From Chloroflexota bacterium (GTDB lineage: Bacteria > Chloroflexota > Dehalococcoidia > CAUJGQ01): a DNA stretch of 47,002 bases. The stretch's first letter is position 1; every line of letters starts with the position of its first letter. A model generated the notes under the pieces. That model searched no databases. It saw nothing but the letters and a program-made list of their open reading frames with translations, and was not told the DNA's origin. Positions 43,367-47,002 of this stretch are shown here, piece after piece. The stretch covers positions 1-47,002 of the forward strand of contig CAUJGQ010000056.1 in NCBI GenBank assembly GCA_963170165.1, read 5' to 3'. Made by a program: the position numbers and the translations under genes.

Positions 43367-45094
43367 ATGACGGTGTACGGGGGAACTGGCAACCGCCGGC
43401 AACGGCATGTCAGCCGCAGGCGGGCGCTCGGACTGGGGCTGGGCGCGGTCAGCGCCGCCTGGCTGGCGGCGTGCGGCACGAATGAGGGCGGTGACCGTGG
43501 CCGAGCCACCCAGGGGCCGGCGGCCACGACGGCAGCGCAGCCCGCGGCTCAGCCCGGTGGTCCAAAGCAGGGTGGCACGGCGCGGACCCGCATGAACGGC
43601 ACGCCGCCACTCGACCCGATTGCCAACACGTCGTTTCGGGCGCAGCAAATGGCTGGCTTCACCTACAGCCGCCTGTTGCGCTTCCGCACGGGCACCGATC
43701 CAGCGGTCGCGCAGAACTACGAGGTGGTGCCGGATCTGGCGGCCTCGTGGGAGATCGCCGGAGATGGCACCGCCATTACCTTCAAGCTGCAGGCCAGTGC
43801 GGCGTTCCATCAGAAGGCGCCGGTGAACGGGCGCAAGGTGGACAGCGAGGATGTCAAGTTCGCCTTTGAGCGTTTCCGCACCGAGCCCAAGAACTCCAAC
43901 CGAGCGGCGTTCGATGGCATCGTCTCCGGCATCGAGACGCCGGACCCGGGGACTGTGGTTGTCAAGCTGGCCAAGCCGTACGGGCCGATCCTCAACCTCT
44001 TCGCCAACCCGCAGTACCTGTGGATTCTGCCACGCGAGTCGGCGGGCGGCTTCGACCCGGCGAAGGAGCAGATCGGCAGCGGGCCGTGGGTGCTCGAGTC
44101 GTTGCAGCCCGACAGCGAGATCCGGCTGAAGGCGAACCGGCGCTACTTCCAGGCAGAGCGACCGTGGGTGGATGCCTGGACACTGGCGATCATTCCAGAC
44201 AACATCATGGGCAAGTCCCAGTTCCAGGCGGAGCGGCTCGATCTGGAGGCGATCCAGTACGAGGACCGCAACGAGGTGGCCACCTCAAACCCGAAGGCCT
44301 CGCTGGTCAGCTATACCCCGACCACGACGCCGTTCATCGGCTTCCAGGTGCGGGGATCGTCCCCGTTCCGGGACGAGCGAGTTCGGCAGGCGTTTTCGAT
44401 GGCGTTTGACCGCGACGCCATGCTGACGCTCAGCTATGATGGGCAGGGCCAGTACCATAACATCGTACCGGCGTATCTCGGACGCTGGTGGCTTGACCCG
44501 AAAGGCAGTGAGATCGGGAGCGGCGGCAAGTACTTCCAGCGCAACATTCGGGAGGCGAAGCAACTGCTGGAGGCGGCGGGCCAGAGCGGAATCAAGCCGC
44601 GGTTCATCTACACGAACAACGCCTACGGCGAGCGGTTCAACCAATGGGCAGAGGCCGCGGCGGCGATGATGAAGGATCTGGGCATCACGCCACAGATCGT
44701 CGTCCAGGATTATCAGCGGGAGTACATTTCCGCAGGCGGAACATTCTTCGGCAACTTCGAAGGCCTGTTCTTTGGGCTGCAGACGCCGTTGACTGATCCA
44801 CACGATTTCCTGTTCAATATGGCCCATTCGGCCAGCAAGCGAAACCATGCGGGGGTGAGTGACTCCTATCTGGACCAGTTGATTGACAAAGAGGGCGCCA
44901 CGCTGGATGAGAGCGCACGGGTCAAATTGGTGCGTGACATACAGCGCTATATGAGCGAAAAGATGTATTATGCCCCCGGGTTCGTGGGCCCGGCGTACAC
45001 CGCCGTCCAGCCCTGGGTGCGAGGATACCGGTACAGCGCCACGTACGGCGCCGGCACGGAGGCATACGCCGAGATTTGGGTTGACCGCGGCTGA
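43367..45094 (+). CDS. Peptide ABC importer 3, substrate-binding lipoprotein
   Basis: 575 residues from the ATG at 43367, which follows GGGAGAAG. The N-terminus RRQRHVSRRRALGLGLG plus a hydrophobic segment and LAACG is again a Tat-like lipoprotein signal. The mature domain is SBP_bac_5-like, with ITFKLQASAAFHQKAPVNG, VDSEDVKFAFERFR and a later NIREAKQLLEAAG. Compared with importers 1 and 2 it shares the leader type but diverges in the ligand-binding body, so a different ligand is likely. It heads an SBP-DppB-DppC operon cut by the window edge. Confidence 0.9.
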   Translation: MTVYGGTGNRRQRHVSRRRALGLGLGAVSAAWLAACGTNEGGDRGRATQGPAATTAAQPAAQPGGPKQGGTARTRMNGTPPLDPIANTSFRAQQMAGFTYSRLLRFRTGTDPAVAQNYEVVPDLAASWEIAGDGTAITFKLQASAAFHQKAPVNGRKVDSEDVKFAFERFRTEPKNSNRAAFDGIVSGIETPDPGTVVVKLAKPYGPILNLFANPQYLWILPRESAGGFDPAKEQIGSGPWVLESLQPDSEIRLKANRRYFQAERPWVDAWTLAIIPDNIMGKSQFQAERLDLEAIQYEDRNEVATSNPKASLVSYTPTTTPFIGFQVRGSSPFRDERVRQAFSMAFDRDAMLTLSYDGQGQYHNIVPAYLGRWWLDPKGSEIGSGGKYFQRNIREAKQLLEAAGQSGIKPRFIYTNNAYGERFNQWAEAAAAMMKDLGITPQIVVQDYQREYISAGGTFFGNFEGLFFGLQTPLTDPHDFLFNMAHSASKRNHAGVSDSYLDQLIDKEGATLDESARVKLVRDIQRYMSEKMYYAPGFVGPAYTAVQPWVRGYRYSATYGAGTEAYAEIWVDRG

Positions 45095-45095
45095 C

Positions 45096-45163
45096 CCGCT
45101 CTGTAACAGAGCGGCGGGTGGTAGCGGCGGCGCCCTGGGGTCATACACCACCAGGGCGCCGCC
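45096..45163 (+). repeat. Two intercistronic hairpins after SBP gene
   Basis: CCGCTCTG (45096-45103) pairs with CAGAGCGG (45107-45114) around TAA. A second, stronger stem pairs GGCGGCGCCCTGG (45126-45138) with its complement (45151-45163), 13 pairs, with three more possible inside. They separate the SBP gene from the permease genes and may cause partial termination or protect the SBP message. Confidence 0.6.
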
Positions 45164-45179
45164 ATGTGTGAGGGGTGGG

Positions 45180-46124
45180 ATGCGACGGTACATCATCCAA
45201 CGGCTGTTGCTGCTGGTGCCGACGGTGCTCGGTGTGAGCATTCTCGTCTCAGCGCTGGTGCGGCTGATTCCGGGCGGCGCCGAGGTGCTGTTCTGCCAGG
45301 AAGGCTGCACTGAGGAGCAGCGCCAGCAGATCAAGAAGCAACTGGGAACCGACAAGTCGTTCCCTGAGCAGTACGCCCGCTGGATCGGCAACGCCGTCCG
45401 TGGCGACTTGGGCGAGTCTTTCCAGACCAAGCGTGACGTCGCCGCCGACATCGGCACCCGTCTGCCGGTCACCTTTCAGCTCGGCGCCATGGCGCTGATC
45501 GTGGGCCTGCTCGTTGCTCTGCCCGTCGGCGTCATTTCCGCTATCCGCCAAGACTCATTAGTAGACTACGTCACCAGAAGCATGGCCATCGCGCTGTTGT
45601 CGGTGCCCACCTTCTGGGTGGCGACGGTGATCATCGCCTACGGCGGCAAGCTGTATAACTGGGCGCCACCGCTTACTTGGAAAAGCTTCCTGGATTCGCC
45701 CAGCGAGAACCTGACGATTACGGTCATCCCGGCCTTCATTCTTGGCTTTGCCCTCTCCGGTACCGTCATGCGCCTCACCCGCGCGCAGATGCTGGAGGTG
45801 ATGCGCCAGGACTACATTCGGACGGCGTGGTCCAAGGGTCTGCGCGAGCGCACGATTGTGCTGCGCCACGGAATCCGAAACGCCTTCATCCCGGTCGTCA
45901 CGCTCATCGGCCTGCAGGTGCCGGTGCTCGTCGGCGGCTCCGTGATTCTCGAGCAGATCTTCAACATCCCGGGCATCGGCCGTTATCTGCTCACCGCTAT
46001 CAACCAGCGTGACTACCCGATCGTTCAGGGGGTCAATCTGGTAATCGCCTCAACGATTGTGTTGGTCAACTTGCTGGTCGATCTCAGCTACAGCGCGCTG
46101 GACCCGCGCGTGCGCTACAGCTAA
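45180..46124 (+). CDS. Peptide ABC importer 3, DppB-type permease
   Basis: 314 residues from the ATG at 45180, preceded by GAGGGG. RRYIIQRLLLLVPTVLGVSI is the first helix, GDLGESFQTKRDV follows in the external loop, the EAA loop is DYIRTAWSKGLRERTIVLRH and the C-terminus is VDLSYSALDPRVRYS. It carries two Cys in the first external loop (CQEGC), an unusual place that could form a disulfide. It is followed by the DppC-type partner after 15 bases. Confidence 0.92.
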   Translation: MRRYIIQRLLLLVPTVLGVSILVSALVRLIPGGAEVLFCQEGCTEEQRQQIKKQLGTDKSFPEQYARWIGNAVRGDLGESFQTKRDVAADIGTRLPVTFQLGAMALIVGLLVALPVGVISAIRQDSLVDYVTRSMAIALLSVPTFWVATVIIAYGGKLYNWAPPLTWKSFLDSPSENLTITVIPAFILGFALSGTVMRLTRAQMLEVMRQDYIRTAWSKGLRERTIVLRHGIRNAFIPVVTLIGLQVPVLVGGSVILEQIFNIPGIGRYLLTAINQRDYPIVQGVNLVIASTIVLVNLLVDLSYSALDPRVRYS

Positions 46125-46139
46125 GGAGTGGGGAAGGCG

Positions 46140-47002
46140 ATGAGCGCAACCTCTGATGTCAGCCTGGGCGGCGGAACCATTCGTGCCCGCCGCGACCGCA
46201 ACCGGCTGTTGACCCTGCCCGGCTCCATCTGGAAGTTCATGCGGCGCAAGCCACTGGGTGGCATCGGCCTCACTATCGTCGTGGTGCTTTTTGCCGCGGC
46301 GATCCTGGCGGACGTGATCGCCCCGTTCGGATATGACAAGCAGAACATCCGGGAGCGCCTGCAGGATCCGTCTGCCAAGCACTGGCTGGGCACCGATGAC
46401 CGCGGCCTCGACATCTACAGCCGCATCCTTTACGGCGCCCGCGTTTCGATCTTCGTCGGCTTCGGCGTGATCTTCACGTCCACGATTATCGCCACGACCA
46501 TTGGCACGATCTCCGGCTACTTCGGTGGCAAGGCCGATATCGTCGTGCAGCGCGTCGTGGATATCTTCCTCGCGATTCCGTTCTTGATCCTGGCGCTGAC
46601 GCTCACAGCTATCATCCCCAAGCCGGACCGGGTACGTTCGATTGGCCCGCTAGAACTAGAGCCCGCGGCTCAGGGAGGCCTCGCGCTGGTGCTGGCGCTC
46701 GGCATCGGCCTGTCGTTTGGCTCCAGCCGTGTGATTCGCGGCGCGGTGCTCGCTATCAAGAGCAACCAGTACATCGAAAGCGCGCGGGCGCTGGGCGCCT
46801 CCAACGCGCGTATCCTGTTCCGTCACATCCTGCCCAACATCTTCCCGACGATCATTGTGCTCGCCAGCGTCCAGCTGGGTGGCGCCATTCTGGCCGAGTC
46901 GTCCCTGTCGTTCCTGGGCTACGGCGTGCCGCCGCCCTTCCCCTCCTGGGGCCGCATGCTTTCCGGTGTCGGCCGCACCTATATCACCCAGGCGCCGTTG
47001 CT
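46140..47002 (+). CDS. Peptide ABC importer 3, DppC-type permease (partial)
   Basis: About 287 residues are present; the C-terminus is beyond the right edge. FMRRKPLGGIGLTIVVVLF is the first helix, HWLGTDDRGLDIYSRILYG the family block, and YIESARALGASNARILFRH the EAA loop that docks the ATPase. LSFLGYGVPPPFPSWGRML is the usual last conserved segment, so little more than a final helix is missing. GGAAGG precedes the ATG. Whether ATPase genes follow cannot be seen. Confidence 0.92.
   Translation, partial: MSATSDVSLGGGTIRARRDRNRLLTLPGSIWKFMRRKPLGGIGLTIVVVLFAAAILADVIAPFGYDKQNIRERLQDPSAKHWLGTDDRGLDIYSRILYGARVSIFVGFGVIFTSTIIATTIGTISGYFGGKADIVVQRVVDIFLAIPFLILALTLTAIIPKPDRVRSIGPLELEPAAQGGLALVLALGIGLSFGSSRVIRGAVLAIKSNQYIESARALGASNARILFRHILPNIFPTIIVLASVQLGGAILAESSLSFLGYGVPPPFPSWGRMLSGVGRTYITQAPL

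Overview
The window is a high-GC, gene-dense bacterial chromosome segment. Gaps between genes are short, none exceeds 300 bases, and many start and stop codons overlap by four bases. The content suggests a chemoheterotrophic monoderm-like member of the Chloroflexota (inference, class uncertain): many Tat-like lipoprotein substrate-binding proteins for peptide uptake, a plastocyanin-like lipoprotein, a class III CoA-transferase and a UGSC-family selenoprotein. No rRNA, tRNA, CRISPR array or insertion sequence was recognised.

Layout. 1-7400 is a cell-surface glycan island: two tandem paralogous glycosyltransferases (the first cut by the window edge), a Wzx-like flippase, then on the other strand a methyltransferase, an extended SDR epimerase/dehydratase and an RfbC-type 3,5-epimerase. 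A hexapeptide acetyltransferase and a CaiB-type CoA-transferase follow on the minus strand. 7458-11183 is peptide ABC importer 1. 11417-17538 holds a zinc-ribbon Nudix hydrolase facing a compact six-gene minus operon (M20 peptidase, HAD phosphatase, MGMT, ABC1 kinase, IMPase-like phosphatase, alanine racemase). 17636-20326 carries ScpA, RibF and two small unknown proteins. 20453-27955 reads minus: GuaA, PurD, a cupin, a membrane protein, PurC, PurS and an EF-G2-type translation factor. 28060-30353 has a divergent YrdC-fold protein, a cupredoxin lipoprotein and a YtkA-like/thioredoxin-like lipoprotein. 30381-35161 is the redox region: a selenoprotein, an SDR, a thioredoxin-reductase-like flavoprotein and a four-repeat unknown protein. 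35244-47002 holds peptide importers 2 and 3, a gamma-glutamyltransferase, a DHA2 exporter and a D,D-carboxypeptidase-like lipoprotein.

The strongest observation is at 30381-31973. What first looks like two separate open frames is one 530-codon gene interrupted by an in-frame UGA. The UGA is followed directly by codons for Gly-Ser-Cys, giving the UGSC motif. A short hairpin with G in its apical loop starts about 10-13 bases after it, as expected of a bacterial SECIS element. The gene has its own good promoter and ribosome binding site, and it also fuses the UGSC domain to a large Cys-containing domain. A thioredoxin-reductase-like flavoprotein lies two genes away, so a thiol/selenol redox unit is plausible but unproven.

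Other points for follow-up: three peptide importers without ATPase genes, each with a strong hairpin at the binding-protein/permease junction; a pair of mutually exclusive hairpins covering the ribosome binding site of the 29349 lipoprotein gene; a protein made of four roughly 78-residue repeats each with one conserved cysteine; and a YrdC-fold protein lacking the usual active-site motifs.
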